Assembly: GCA_937967955.1 (NCBI GenBank)
Contig: CALBUB010000071.1
Location: 1 to 45,011, forward strand
Length of the DNA: 45,011 nt
Direction: 5' to 3'
Origin: an uncultured Bacillota bacterium
GTDB lineage: Bacteria; Bacillota; Clostridia; Tissierellales; Tepidimicrobiaceae
The notes under the pieces are model-generated. The model ran no database searches. It was not told the DNA's origin and saw nothing but the letters and a program-made list of their open reading frames with translations. Below, in pieces: positions 7,982 through 17,110 of the stretch. Every line of letters begins with the position of its first letter. The first letter of the stretch is position 1. The translations under genes and the position numbers were made by a program.

Positions 7982-10900
7982 ATGGCGAAAGTTATGAAAA
8001 CCATGGATGGTAACACTGCAGCCGCTTATGTGGCATACGCTTTCACTGATGTGGCAGCCATATATCCAATTACACCTTCATCTAATATGGCTGAATTGGT
8101 AGATGAATGGGCAGCCAGTGGCAAAAAGAACATCTTCGGGCAAACGGTTACAGTCACTGAAATGCAATCAGAGGCAGGTGCAGCAGGGGCTGTTCATGGA
8201 TCCTTGTCTGCAGGAGCATTAACAACAACATTTACGGCCTCACAAGGTTTACTACTTATGATTCCTAATATGTACAAGATAGCTGGAGAGCTTTTACCTG
8301 GAGTATTCCATGTATCAGCAAGGGCCTTAGCAAGCCATGCTTTGAGTATATTTGGTGACCATCAAGACGTAATGGCAGCAAGACAGACAGGCTTTGCACT
8401 ATTATGTTCATCAAGTGTACAAGAAGTAATGGACTTAGCTGGAGTAGCACATCTTTCTGCTATTAAGGGTAGAGTTCCATTCTTACACTTCTTTGATGGC
8501 TTTAGGACTAGCCATGAAATCCAAAAGATAGAGGTAATAGACTATGAAGACTTCAAGAAATTAGTTGATTATGAAGCCCTTAATGAATTTAGAAACAGAT
8601 CCCTAAATCCAGAACGTCCATATACAAAAGGAACTGCTCAAAATCCAGACATCTACTTCCAAATGGTAGAGGCAGCAAATCCATATTATGAAAACATTGT
8701 AAACGTTGTAGAAGAGTATATGAATGAAATAAACAAGATAACTGGAAGAAACTACAAATTGTTCAACTACTATGGACATCCAGAAGCTGAAAGAATAATA
8801 GTTGCTATGGGTTCAGTTACTGAAGCTATAGAGGAAACTGTTGATTATCTAGTAGAGCAAGGAGAAAAAGTAGGAGTTATAAAAGTACGCCTATATAGAC
8901 CATTCTCAGCTAAGCACTTCTTCGATGTATTACCAAAGACTGTTAAGAAGATAGCAGTACTTGACAGGACTAAGGAGAAAGGTTCTGTTGGAGAACCATT
9001 ATACTTAGATGTAAAGAATATATTCTATGATAAAGAAGAAAGGCCAGTAATAGTAGGCGGAAGATACGGCTTAGGTTCAAAAGACATTAATCCATCCCAA
9101 ATTAAGGCAGTATTCGACAACTTAAAAGAAGAAAAGCCAAAAGATAGATTTACAGTAGGTATAGTAGATGATGTTACCCATACTTCATTAGAAGTAAAAG
9201 AAAAGATCAATACTACACCAGAAGGTACTATAAGCTGTAAGTTCTGGGGCTTTGGTTCCGATGGTACAGTAGGAGCTAACAAGAGTGCTATTAAGATCAT
9301 AGGAGACAATACAGACATGTACGCACAAGGTTACTTCTCCTATGATAGTAAGAAATCTGGTGGAGTTACAGTATCTCACTTAAGGTTCGGACATAAGCCA
9401 ATTAAATCAACTTACCTAATAGATGAAGCTGATTTTATATCTTGTTCAAAACAATCTTATGTACATCAATATAATGTACTAGATGGCTTGAAAGATGGAG
9501 GAACTTTCCTACTTAACTGTACTTGGACAGCAGATGAATTGGACAAGAACTTACCAGCTTCAGTAAAGAGATATATTGCTGAGCATAATATAAACTTCTA
9601 TATAATAAATGCTACAAAGATAGCTCAAGAAATTGGACTAGGCGGCAGAATCAACATGATTATGCAGGCAGCCTTCTTCAAACTATCTAATGTAATACCA
9701 ATAGAAGATGCAGTTAAATACCTAAAGGACTCTATACAAAAGGCTTATGGTAGAAAAGGTGACGAAATAGTTCAAATGAACTATCAAGCAGTTGATAGAG
9801 GAATAGATGCTCTAGTTAAAGTAGATGTACCTGAATCCTGGAAGAATGCTGAAGATGAAAAGGTAGAAGAAAAAGAAGTACCTGAATTCATAAAGAATGT
9901 TGTAATCCCAATGAATAGACAAGAAGGAGACAAACTACCAGTCAGCACCTTTGTTGGAAGGGAAGACGGTTCATGGCCAAATGGAACTTCAGCATACGAA
10001 AAACGTGGTATAGCTGTATTAGTACCAGAATGGCAAATAGATAAATGTATCCAATGTAACCAATGTGCCTTTGTATGTCCTCATGCAGCAATTAGACCAT
10101 TCTTGCTAAATGAGGAAGAAAAGAAGAATGCACCAGAAAGCTTTGCAACTAAGAAGGCAATTGGTAAAGGCTTAGAAGGCTTAGAATACAGAATCCAAGT
10201 AAGCCCACTTGATTGTACAGGCTGTGGAGTGTGTGCAAACACTTGTCCAGCTAAAGAAAAAGCATTAATAATGAAACCTTTCGAAGAACAATATGAAGTA
10301 CAAGCTGAAAACTGGGATTATGCAATAGAAAAGGTAGAACCAAAAGAAGATCTAATAGCAGATACAACAGTTAAAGGCAGCCAGTTTAAGCAACCATTAT
10401 TAGAATTCTCTGGCGCATGTGCTGGTTGTGGTGAAACACCATATGCTAGGCTTGTAACCCAACTATTTGGAGATAGAATGATCATAGCCAATGCTACAGG
10501 TTGTTCATCCATCTGGGGAGCAAGTGCACCAGCTACACCTTACTGTGTAAATAAAGAAGGTAAAGGACCTGCTTGGGCTAACTCTCTATTTGAAGACAAT
10601 GCAGAATATGGCTATGGTATGGCTGTAGCAGTTAAGAAGATAAGATCTAAGATTGAAGATCTAATGAGAGAATTCATTGAATTGAATATAGATGATGAGT
10701 TAAACGGCCTATTCAATCAATGGCTAGAAGGCAAAGATGATGCTAAGGCATCTAAGGCTGCAGCAGGACTTATAATACCAAAACTAGATAAGGATGTAGC
10801 AAATGAAAGAGGAAATGCAATCCTTAAGCAAATAAAAGAATACAAGGATTATCTAATCAAGAAGTCTATCTGGATCTTTGGTGGAGATGGTTGGGCATAC

Positions 10901-11527
10901 GATATAGGCTTTGGAGGCTTAGACCACGTACTAGCTTCAGGAGAAGATGTAAATGTATTAGTATTTGACACAGAAGTTTACTCCAATACAGGTGGTCAAT
11001 CATCTAAGGCTACTCCAAGAGCAGCAGTTGCTAAATTTGCGGCTTCTGGTAAGAAGGTAAGAAAGAAAGACTTAGGAATGATAGCAGTATCCTACGGCTA
11101 TGTATACGTTGCACAGGTAGCTATGGGAGCAAATATGAATCAATTGATGAAGGCTTTAATAGAAGCAGAATCTTACGATGGACCATCACTAATCATAGCT
11201 TACGCACCATGTATTAACCACGGCATTAAAGGCGGCATGGCAAACAGCATAGAACAAGAAAAGAGGGCAGTAGAAACTGGCTACTGGCATCTATACAGAT
11301 TCGATCCAAGACGCAAGGAAGAAGGCAAGAATCCATTTATACTAGATTCTAAGGAGCCAACAAGACCATTTGAAGAATTCTTAGAATCTGAAGTAAGATA
11401 TACTTCCTTGAAACGTACCTTCCCAGAAGTAGCAGAAGAACTATTCAAGGTAGCAGCAGAAGATGCAAGAGAAAGATACGAAAAATACAAAAAAATGGCA
11501 GAAGAAGGCACAGTAAAAGCTGAATAA
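7982..11527 (+). CDS. nifJ: Pyruvate:ferredoxin (flavodoxin) oxidoreductase
   Basis: Cytosolic enzyme that oxidises pyruvate with CoA to acetyl-CoA and CO2, passing electrons to ferredoxin; 1181 residues, the usual length for the one-chain form. Visible: N-terminal TPP-pyrimidine domain (AYAFTDVAAIYPITPSSNMAE), a two-[4Fe-4S] ferredoxin domain near residues 687-755 (CIQCNQCAFVCP and CTGCGVCANTCP), the proximal cluster cysteines (CAGCGETPY, ATGCSS) near 812-840, and the TPP-pyrophosphate site (GGDGWAYDIGFGGLDH) near 966. The start ATG has an AAAGGGG site. It has a strong private promoter and its own terminator. It lies next to the lactate island, so both draw on pyruvate. Confidence 0.98.
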   Translation: MAKVMKTMDGNTAAAYVAYAFTDVAAIYPITPSSNMAELVDEWAASGKKNIFGQTVTVTEMQSEAGAAGAVHGSLSAGALTTTFTASQGLLLMIPNMYKIAGELLPGVFHVSARALASHALSIFGDHQDVMAARQTGFALLCSSSVQEVMDLAGVAHLSAIKGRVPFLHFFDGFRTSHEIQKIEVIDYEDFKKLVDYEALNEFRNRSLNPERPYTKGTAQNPDIYFQMVEAANPYYENIVNVVEEYMNEINKITGRNYKLFNYYGHPEAERIIVAMGSVTEAIEETVDYLVEQGEKVGVIKVRLYRPFSAKHFFDVLPKTVKKIAVLDRTKEKGSVGEPLYLDVKNIFYDKEERPVIVGGRYGLGSKDINPSQIKAVFDNLKEEKPKDRFTVGIVDDVTHTSLEVKEKINTTPEGTISCKFWGFGSDGTVGANKSAIKIIGDNTDMYAQGYFSYDSKKSGGVTVSHLRFGHKPIKSTYLIDEADFISCSKQSYVHQYNVLDGLKDGGTFLLNCTWTADELDKNLPASVKRYIAEHNINFYIINATKIAQEIGLGGRINMIMQAAFFKLSNVIPIEDAVKYLKDSIQKAYGRKGDEIVQMNYQAVDRGIDALVKVDVPESWKNAEDEKVEEKEVPEFIKNVVIPMNRQEGDKLPVSTFVGREDGSWPNGTSAYEKRGIAVLVPEWQIDKCIQCNQCAFVCPHAAIRPFLLNEEEKKNAPESFATKKAIGKGLEGLEYRIQVSPLDCTGCGVCANTCPAKEKALIMKPFEEQYEVQAENWDYAIEKVEPKEDLIADTTVKGSQFKQPLLEFSGACAGCGETPYARLVTQLFGDRMIIANATGCSSIWGASAPATPYCVNKEGKGPAWANSLFEDNAEYGYGMAVAVKKIRSKIEDLMREFIELNIDDELNGLFNQWLEGKDDAKASKAAAGLIIPKLDKDVANERGNAILKQIKEYKDYLIKKSIWIFGGDGWAYDIGFGGLDHVLASGEDVNVLVFDTEVYSNTGGQSSKATPRAAVAKFAASGKKVRKKDLGMIAVSYGYVYVAQVAMGANMNQLMKALIEAESYDGPSLIIAYAPCINHGIKGGMANSIEQEKRAVETGYWHLYRFDPRRKEEGKNPFILDSKEPTRPFEEFLESEVRYTSLKRTFPEVAEELFKVAAEDARERYEKYKKMAEEGTVKAE

Positions 11528-11535
11528 TAGTAAAT

Positions 11536-11567
11536 AAGGTAGGGCTTTAGTCCCTACCTTTTATTTT
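11536..11567 (+). terminator. Terminator after PFOR
   Basis: Nine-base perfect stem AAGGTAGGG (11536-11544) / CCCTACCTT (11552-11560), loop CTTTAGT, followed by TTATTTT. Confidence 0.88.
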
Positions 11568-11617
11568 ACATAATGGCTATTTCCTATGAATAATCATATA
11601 ATAGGAGGTGGCCATGT

Positions 11618-12925
11618 GTGAGAAAAATTATTTCTATTATTTTAGTTGGTTTTATAATAGTTTGGACTTATAATTTATTTATAGATAAAATTATATTTAA
11701 GGAGAAAGTTGAAGAAGAGCCCTATAGAGGCATAATAAGAATATGGGATATCCAGAGGTCTGATATTAGTACAGGCAGTATGTATCCTTGGCTTAAGGAT
11801 AGGATTAGGGCCTTTGAAAAGAGAAATCCAGGTGTTTATATAGAATATGTGCAGACTGATATGGAAAGTATATACAATGCAATAAATGGCAAAACTGATG
11901 AAGAAGAGTTACCAGATATTATCCCAGTAGATTCAAATTTTTTGTATTTTAACCTATTGGAACCTTTAGATGAGTATTTTACTGATAAAGAAATTGAAGA
12001 TTTTAAACATCAAGTATTAAAAGCAGTTGCCTATAAAGAAAAGATGGTGGCTGTCCCTGTAGCCACAAGTACCAATGTATTGTATTTAAACTTGGATAAG
12101 TTCCATGAAAGAGGGGTATCCCCTCCTGTTAATAACAGTTGGACCTATGAGGAATTTATAGACACCTTAAAGAAACTTAATTATGATTCAGATGGAGATG
12201 GTATAATAGATGAATACGGCTTTATATCATATATGGGAGAAGGCTGCTACAATATTTGGAGTATACTTCTTTCAGATGGAGCAGAGTTTATAAATCCAAA
12301 GAGGCTAGAATATAACTTTTATGGAGAAAAGGCTATTAAAGGCTTGGAAAGACTAGTAAAATTAAAGAAAGAAGAAGTAGTCCCTCCTTCCTTTGGAGTT
12401 ATAAGCCAAAAGGAAGCTTGGGAGCTGTTCTATAAGGAGCAGAAGGCAGCAGCCATTATTACAGGAGCCTGGGCAAATATTTTTTTAGACAATTTATACA
12501 AAAGTGGAGAAGGCTTTAATTATGATATAGCCAATTTTCCCACAGGGGATAAAAACTTGCCAGTAATATTAAGTGATGATATATTTTCTTATGGAGTAGT
12601 AAAAAGTAAAGATTCTAAGAAAACAGCCATGTGTGTTAAATTTCTCAAATTCTTAACTACTGATGATAATCAGCGATCTTTAGAGAATGTAGGCTTATTT
12701 ACAGTAAAAAGAGGCATTGAAGATATGTACTTAGATAATCCTAAGATGAAAAAGATTGAAGAAAGCCTAGTTTATACTGAATATATACCTTTTATTGACC
12801 ATAAGAGAGAAATAGATGCAGTAGTCCAAGAAGAAATTCTCAATGTAATTTTAGGAAATAAATCTTCTTCTGAAGCCATAGAAGATGCTAAATCTCAAAT
12901 AGATAATATCAGTAACAAAAAATAA
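11618..12925 (+). CDS. Extracellular solute-binding protein (SBP family 1), orphan
   Basis: Protein of 435 residues with an N-terminal hydrophobic segment (IISIILVGFIIVWTYNLF, residues 4-21) and a periplasmic-binding fold typical of ABC sugar-binding proteins (AFEKRNPGVYIEYVQTD, LPDIIPVDSNFLYF, AVPVATSTNVLYLNLDKF, KAAAIITGAWANIFL). There is no lipobox Cys, so it is probably a membrane-anchored binding protein rather than a classical lipoprotein. The start is GTG at 11618 behind AGGAGG; the ATG at 11614 is out of frame and closes quickly. No permease or ATPase genes are adjacent. It reads into murB (18-base gap), so it is co-transcribed with cell-wall and carbon-regulation genes, which is unusual for a transport component. 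The ligand is unknown. Confidence 0.85.
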   Translation: MRKIISIILVGFIIVWTYNLFIDKIIFKEKVEEEPYRGIIRIWDIQRSDISTGSMYPWLKDRIRAFEKRNPGVYIEYVQTDMESIYNAINGKTDEEELPDIIPVDSNFLYFNLLEPLDEYFTDKEIEDFKHQVLKAVAYKEKMVAVPVATSTNVLYLNLDKFHERGVSPPVNNSWTYEEFIDTLKKLNYDSDGDGIIDEYGFISYMGEGCYNIWSILLSDGAEFINPKRLEYNFYGEKAIKGLERLVKLKKEEVVPPSFGVISQKEAWELFYKEQKAAAIITGAWANIFLDNLYKSGEGFNYDIANFPTGDKNLPVILSDDIFSYGVVKSKDSKKTAMCVKFLKFLTTDDNQRSLENVGLFTVKRGIEDMYLDNPKMKKIEESLVYTEYIPFIDHKREIDAVVQEEILNVILGNKSSSEAIEDAKSQIDNISNKK

Positions 12926-12943
12926 GGAAATAGGAGTGGTATT

Positions 12944-13855
12944 TTGGAAAAGTCACGTCTTTACCAATTATTCAAGGATAAGGAATTTGGAAAAATTTTA
13001 TTCGATGAACCTATGAAGAACCATACCTCCTTTAAAATTGGAGGACCAGCAGATGTAATGATTATCCCAGATAAGGAAGAGGAAATAGTAGAAGCAATTA
13101 GGTTCTGCAGAGAAAACCAAATAAAGTATTTTGTAATGGGGAATGGAAGTAATCTATTGGTTAAAGATACAGGTATAAGGGGAGTAGTAATCAAAATAGC
13201 CAATAGCTTTGACAGAATAGACATAGAAGGAGAAAAGGTCATATGCCAAAGTGGTGCCTTGCTTTCTAAAGTAGCCAACTATGCTTTAAAGCATTCCCTA
13301 ACAGGCTTTGAGTTTGCCAGCGGTATACCAGGCACTATAGGTGGAGCTATTACCATGAATGCTGGCGCTTACGATGGTGAGATGAAGGATGTAGTGTCTA
13401 AGGTAAGAGCCATAGATAAGAATAATAATATTGTAGAACTTACCAATGAAGAGATGAAATTTAGATATAGGGGCAGTCTAGTTGGTGACGAAGGCTTAAT
13501 AGTATTAGGGGTAGAATTAGAACTTCAAAAAGGAGATTATTCATCTATAGAAGCTAAGATGAAGGATTTAACTGAGAGGCGAGTTTCTAAACAGCCTTTA
13601 GAATACCCCAGTGCAGGCAGTACCTTCAAAAGGCCTAAAGGCTATTTTGCAGGTAAACTTATAGACGATGCAGGCCTGAGGGGAGTAAGGTATGGAGATG
13701 CCCAAGTTTCAGAAAAACACTGTGGCTTTGTAATAAATGTGGGAGAGGCTACCTTCCAGCATGTGATTACTCTAATAAGGATGATCCAAAAGGTGGTTTA
13801 CGATAAATTTAATGTAAAATTAGAACCAGAGGTAAAGATTATAGGTGATGATTAG
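12944..13855 (+). CDS. murB: UDP-N-acetylenolpyruvoylglucosamine reductase
   Basis: FAD-dependent cytosolic enzyme reducing the enolpyruvyl group of UDP-GlcNAc-enolpyruvate to give UDP-MurNAc in peptidoglycan synthesis. Its 303 residues match the short Gram-positive (type II) form. Motifs: NHTSFKIGGPADV, GNGSNLLV, GFEFASGIPGTIGGAITMNAGAY for FAD binding, the catalytic SAGSTFKRP segment, and the C-terminal GFVINVG. The start is TTG at 12944 behind TAGGAGTGG. It sits 11 bases before the PHP gene in the conserved murB-PHP-rapZ-yvcK order. Confidence 0.97.
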   Translation: MEKSRLYQLFKDKEFGKILFDEPMKNHTSFKIGGPADVMIIPDKEEEIVEAIRFCRENQIKYFVMGNGSNLLVKDTGIRGVVIKIANSFDRIDIEGEKVICQSGALLSKVANYALKHSLTGFEFASGIPGTIGGAITMNAGAYDGEMKDVVSKVRAIDKNNNIVELTNEEMKFRYRGSLVGDEGLIVLGVELELQKGDYSSIEAKMKDLTERRVSKQPLEYPSAGSTFKRPKGYFAGKLIDDAGLRGVRYGDAQVSEKHCGFVINVGEATFQHVITLIRMIQKVVYDKFNVKLEPEVKIIGDD

Positions 13856-13866
13856 AGGGGTAAGCC

Positions 13867-14604
13867 ATGAGAATAATAGCAGATTATCATACCCATACTA
13901 TTTACAGCCATGGAAAAGGTACCATTAGGGAAAATGTAGAAGCAGCTATCAAACAAGGCCTAAAGGCCATAGGCATATGTGATCATGGGCCAGGCCATTA
14001 CCTATATGGAGTAAAGAGGGAAAAAATCTATAAAATGAGAAAAGAAGTAGATAGATTAAATAGGGAATATAAGGAAATAGAAATTTTACTAGGAGTAGAA
14101 GCAAATATAGTAGGTTTTGATGGTACAATAGATGTAGATGAAGAAATAATAGGTATGTTAGATATATTACTTCTTGGCTTCCACTATGGAGTTCTATTCA
14201 AATCCATAGGAGATTATCTATTTATGAATGTGATAAATCCTGTGTCAAAACTAGTGCCTATTGGTAGAGATAAGATAATAGAAAGGAATACTGAAGCTGT
14301 TATTAAAGCCATTGAAAGATATCCTATAGATATAATTACCCATCCTGGAGATAAGGTAAAATTAGATATCAAAAGGCTAGCAGAAGCTGCCTATAAAAAG
14401 GGTGTAGCCTTGGAGATAAATGAAAAACACAATGAGTTATCTGTAGAAAACCTAAAAATTGCCTTAAACACAAAAGTAGATTTCTATATAAATAGCGATG
14501 CCCATAGGCCTGAAGAAGTAGGAAAAGTAGATGGAGCAATTGAAAGGGTAATAAAAGCTAATATTCCTATTGCAAGGATTATAAATCTTAAGGATAAAGG
14601 ATAG
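13867..14604 (+). CDS. PHP-domain phosphoesterase (YcdX-like)
   Basis: Polymerase-and-histidinol-phosphatase (PHP) family metal-dependent hydrolase of 245 residues. Motif I is DYHTHTIYSHG (residues 5-15), motif II ICDHGPGH (about 37-44), then a Glu ligand in LLGVEANIVG, ITHPGD, and the C-terminal NSDAHRPEEVG. These metal ligands are all present, so the enzyme is likely active. The natural substrate of this clustered PHP protein is not known. It starts behind AGAGGGG with an 11-base gap from murB and an 11-base gap to rapZ, so it is part of the same transcript. Confidence 0.9.
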   Translation: MRIIADYHTHTIYSHGKGTIRENVEAAIKQGLKAIGICDHGPGHYLYGVKREKIYKMRKEVDRLNREYKEIEILLGVEANIVGFDGTIDVDEEIIGMLDILLLGFHYGVLFKSIGDYLFMNVINPVSKLVPIGRDKIIERNTEAVIKAIERYPIDIITHPGDKVKLDIKRLAEAAYKKGVALEINEKHNELSVENLKIALNTKVDFYINSDAHRPEEVGKVDGAIERVIKANIPIARIINLKDKG

Positions 14605-14615
14605 AGGAGGTTTTT

Positions 14616-15473
14616 ATGGAATTCATAATAATTACCGGCATGTGCGGTGCAGGGAAGAGCCAGGCTATGAGGGCTATGGAAGATTTGGGTTATTATTGTA
14701 TGGACAACTTACCCCCTGCCCTATTATTAAAATTTGCCCAGCTATGCCAAAACTCTAAAAAAACCATTGAAAAGGTAGCAATAGTTGCTGATATAAGAGG
14801 AGGCATATTCTTTGATGACCTATTTAAAAGCTTGGAGGAACTAAATAGAGAAGGCATAGGTTACAAGATACTCTTTTTAGATGCCTCAGATGAAGTGCTA
14901 ATAAATAGGTTTAAGGAGCTTAGAAGGCCTCATCCCTTAGCTCTTAATGGAAGGGCAATAGATGGTATTAAAAGGGAGAGAAAGCTCCTTTCTGAGGTAA
15001 AAAGAAGGGCAGATTATGTAATTGATACTTCTAGGCTTACCATAGGTATGCTTAGGGAAGAGATATCTAAAATATTTTTAGGCGGACTACAATTAAGAAA
15101 GCTAACCATATCAGTAGTTTCTTTTGGTTTTAAAAATGGCATATTATTAGATGCAGACTTAGTATTTGATGTAAGATTTATTGCAAACCCTTATTACGTG
15201 CCAGAATTAAGGGATTTAACAGGAGAAGATGACAGGGTTAGAGAATATGTATTTAGTTGGGAACAGACCAATATATTTGTGGACAAAGTAATCGATCTAT
15301 TGGAATTCTTAATTCCAAACTATATAAAAGAAGGAAAGACCCAACTGGTAATAGGCATAGGTTGTACTGGTGGAAAGCACCGCTCTGTAGCCATTGCCAA
15401 TGAAATTAGGGATAGGCTTTACAAAAATGGCCATAGTGCTATAGTATCCCATAGGGATTATAAGCTAGAGTAA
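14616..15473 (+). CDS. rapZ: RapZ/YvcJ nucleotide-binding protein
   Basis: P-loop protein of 285 residues. In E. coli RapZ is an RNase adaptor controlling glucosamine-6-phosphate synthase through small RNAs; in Bacillus YvcJ hydrolyses nucleotides and affects competence. Walker A is GMCGAGKS (residues 8-15), followed by the family motifs MDNLPPALL, VADIRGG, FLDASDEVLINRF, RRPHPL and the C-terminal GIGCTGGKHRSV. Start ATG behind AGAGGAGG. It lies between the PHP gene and yvcK, the standard Firmicutes arrangement. Which of the two described roles applies here cannot be told from sequence. Confidence 0.96.
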   Translation: MEFIIITGMCGAGKSQAMRAMEDLGYYCMDNLPPALLLKFAQLCQNSKKTIEKVAIVADIRGGIFFDDLFKSLEELNREGIGYKILFLDASDEVLINRFKELRRPHPLALNGRAIDGIKRERKLLSEVKRRADYVIDTSRLTIGMLREEISKIFLGGLQLRKLTISVVSFGFKNGILLDADLVFDVRFIANPYYVPELRDLTGEDDRVREYVFSWEQTNIFVDKVIDLLEFLIPNYIKEGKTQLVIGIGCTGGKHRSVAIANEIRDRLYKNGHSAIVSHRDYKLE

Positions 15474-15485
15474 AGGAGTATGCTT

Positions 15486-16487
15486 ATGAATAAAAAACAA
15501 GCTTCTGTTGCTTCAGAAACCAAAATTGTAGTTATTGGTGGAGGAACAGGTTTATCTGTACTTTTAAGAGGCTTGAAAAAGTTTACTCCAGAAATAACTG
15601 CAATAGTAACAGTAGCCGATGATGGTGGAGGCTCTGGAATACTAAGGGAGGATTTGGGAATGCTTCCTCCAGGAGATATCAGATCCTGCTTGCTGGCTCT
15701 TGCAAATACAGAACCTACAATGGAGAGATTGCTCCAGTTTAGATTTAAAGAGGGAATACTAAAGGGACAGAATTTCGGAAATCTATTTATTGCTGCAATG
15801 AACGAAATATACGGTAGTTTTGAAATAGCTATTAAGGAGGCCAGTAATGTACTAGCTGTAACAGGAAAAGTATTGCCAATGACCTTAGAAAATGTGACTT
15901 TATACGCTTTATTAGAAAATGGACAGGTAGTTAAAGGAGAGTCAAAAATCCCCTTGAAAAATAAGGAATTAGGTAGTAGAATAGATCGCATATACATGGA
16001 ACCAAAGGTCAGCTATCCTTTAGACGAAGCTATTGATGCTATTGAAAAAGCAGATGTAATAGTATTAGGACCTGGCAGCCTCTATACCAGCATAATACCA
16101 AACTTATTAGTGAACAATATAGTAGGTACTATTCACAAGGCCAAAGCCCCAAAAGTATATATAACTAATGTTATGACCCAACCAGGAGAAACAGATGGCT
16201 ATACGGTACTTGACCATGTGGAGGCAATATTAAAACACAGCAGGGAAGATTTTTTGGACTATGTAATTGCTAATATTGAAGAAATACCAGAAGATACATT
16301 AAAAAAATATATCCATGATGGTTCAGAGCCTGTCTTACTAGGAGAAAAAGATGAGGAAGTTTTGAACCATAAAGGGATTAAACTGATTAAAGAGAGTTTG
16401 GTAGACATTAAAAAGGAATATATAAGGCATGATTCTATTAAGCTTAGCAAAATATTGATAAATATAGCAAATAATAAGGACGACTAG
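15486..16487 (+). CDS. yvcK: Gluconeogenesis factor YvcK (CofD-related)
   Basis: UDP-sugar-binding protein of the CofD fold, needed for growth on gluconeogenic carbon and for cell-wall homeostasis in Bacillus. Motifs: VIGGGTGLSVLLRGLKKF near the N-terminus, VTVADDGGGSG, LPPGDIRSCLLALAN, GQNFGNLFIAAM, VLGPGSLYTSIIPNLLV and VMTQPGETDGYTV. I start it at ATG 15486 because AGGAG at 15474-15478 gives a 7-base spacer; the in-frame ATG at 15480 touches that site and would only add two residues. About 334 residues. It follows rapZ by 12 bases and ends in a small GGACGAC/GTCGTCC hairpin at 16478-16495. Confidence 0.95.
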   Translation: MNKKQASVASETKIVVIGGGTGLSVLLRGLKKFTPEITAIVTVADDGGGSGILREDLGMLPPGDIRSCLLALANTEPTMERLLQFRFKEGILKGQNFGNLFIAAMNEIYGSFEIAIKEASNVLAVTGKVLPMTLENVTLYALLENGQVVKGESKIPLKNKELGSRIDRIYMEPKVSYPLDEAIDAIEKADVIVLGPGSLYTSIIPNLLVNNIVGTIHKAKAPKVYITNVMTQPGETDGYTVLDHVEAILKHSREDFLDYVIANIEEIPEDTLKKYIHDGSEPVLLGEKDEEVLNHKGIKLIKESLVDIKKEYIRHDSIKLSKILINIANNKDD

Positions 16488-16507
16488 AGTCGTCCATATA
16501 TAAGAGT

Positions 16508-17026
16508 TTATTTTTTGATTTCATTGAGCATCTTTGAAATCAAATTGCCTGCAGATTTCTTAGTCAATTGCTCATAATTTATAGGCATATTTAGTTCCTC
16601 AGCTAGTTTTTTTATGGTGTCTAACTGCCTTTTGGTAGGAGGTTCTTCTTCAAAAGGCATATTTATGTTTTTATCTTCCACTAAAGTGTCATCTATTGTA
16701 AGTTCTTCTATTGCAGTCATGCCTACATTGGTTAAATCCCTTAATACTCTAGCCTTAGCCCTTGTAGAAGCCATCCTTATAATATGAGGGATTATGGTTG
16801 AGTTTACTGATTGGGGGCTAGCATCACCTATATCTGTAAAGCTTCCATTTTCTGTTGTGGCTGTTGCTTTGCATATGGCTGTCATATTGTTTTCAGGTGT
16901 TGGTACTTGGATTAGTTCTACTACTAGGGATTTTAAATTGTTTTGATGGGCTAAGTCTAACAAGCCTTCATAGGTCACATAGGATTTACCTTGTAAATTT
17001 ATAATAAATTTTTCATTAATAGCCAT
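16508..17026 (-). CDS. Rad52/DdrA-like single-strand annealing-type protein (tentative)
   Basis: A 172-residue protein. The N-terminal two thirds (GKSYVTYEGLLDLAHQN, ATATTENGSFTDIGDAS, HIIRMASTRAKARVLRDL) resembles Rad52/DdrA-like proteins, where an R-A-x-T-R-A-x-A-R-x-L helix follows a beta-rich region. After an acidic linker (FEEEPPTK) comes a helical tail (TKRQLDTIKKLAEELNMPI... KKSAGNLISKML) of the kind often attached to phage or plasmid recombination and ssDNA-binding proteins. The start has a GAGGTGG ribosome site. It is convergent with yvcK and stands alone, with no phage genes nearby. The call rests on remembered motif similarity, so treat it as a hypothesis. Confidence 0.5.
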   Translation of the reverse strand: MAINEKFIINLQGKSYVTYEGLLDLAHQNNLKSLVVELIQVPTPENNMTAICKATATTENGSFTDIGDASPQSVNSTIIPHIIRMASTRAKARVLRDLTNVGMTAIEELTIDDTLVEDKNINMPFEEEPPTKRQLDTIKKLAEELNMPINYEQLTKKSAGNLISKMLNEIKK

Positions 17027-17110
17027 TAAACCACCTCGTGTATATTTTGTTAAACTTTTTTAAAATTAAACCTGGTAAAAGAAAGTAGTACTGGTGGTTT
17101 AATGGAAAGC

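Noticed and set aside
15458..15997. 179-codon open frame on the minus strand across yvcK
   Set aside because: It is antisense to conserved YvcK motifs, and its composition is that expected from the opposite strand.
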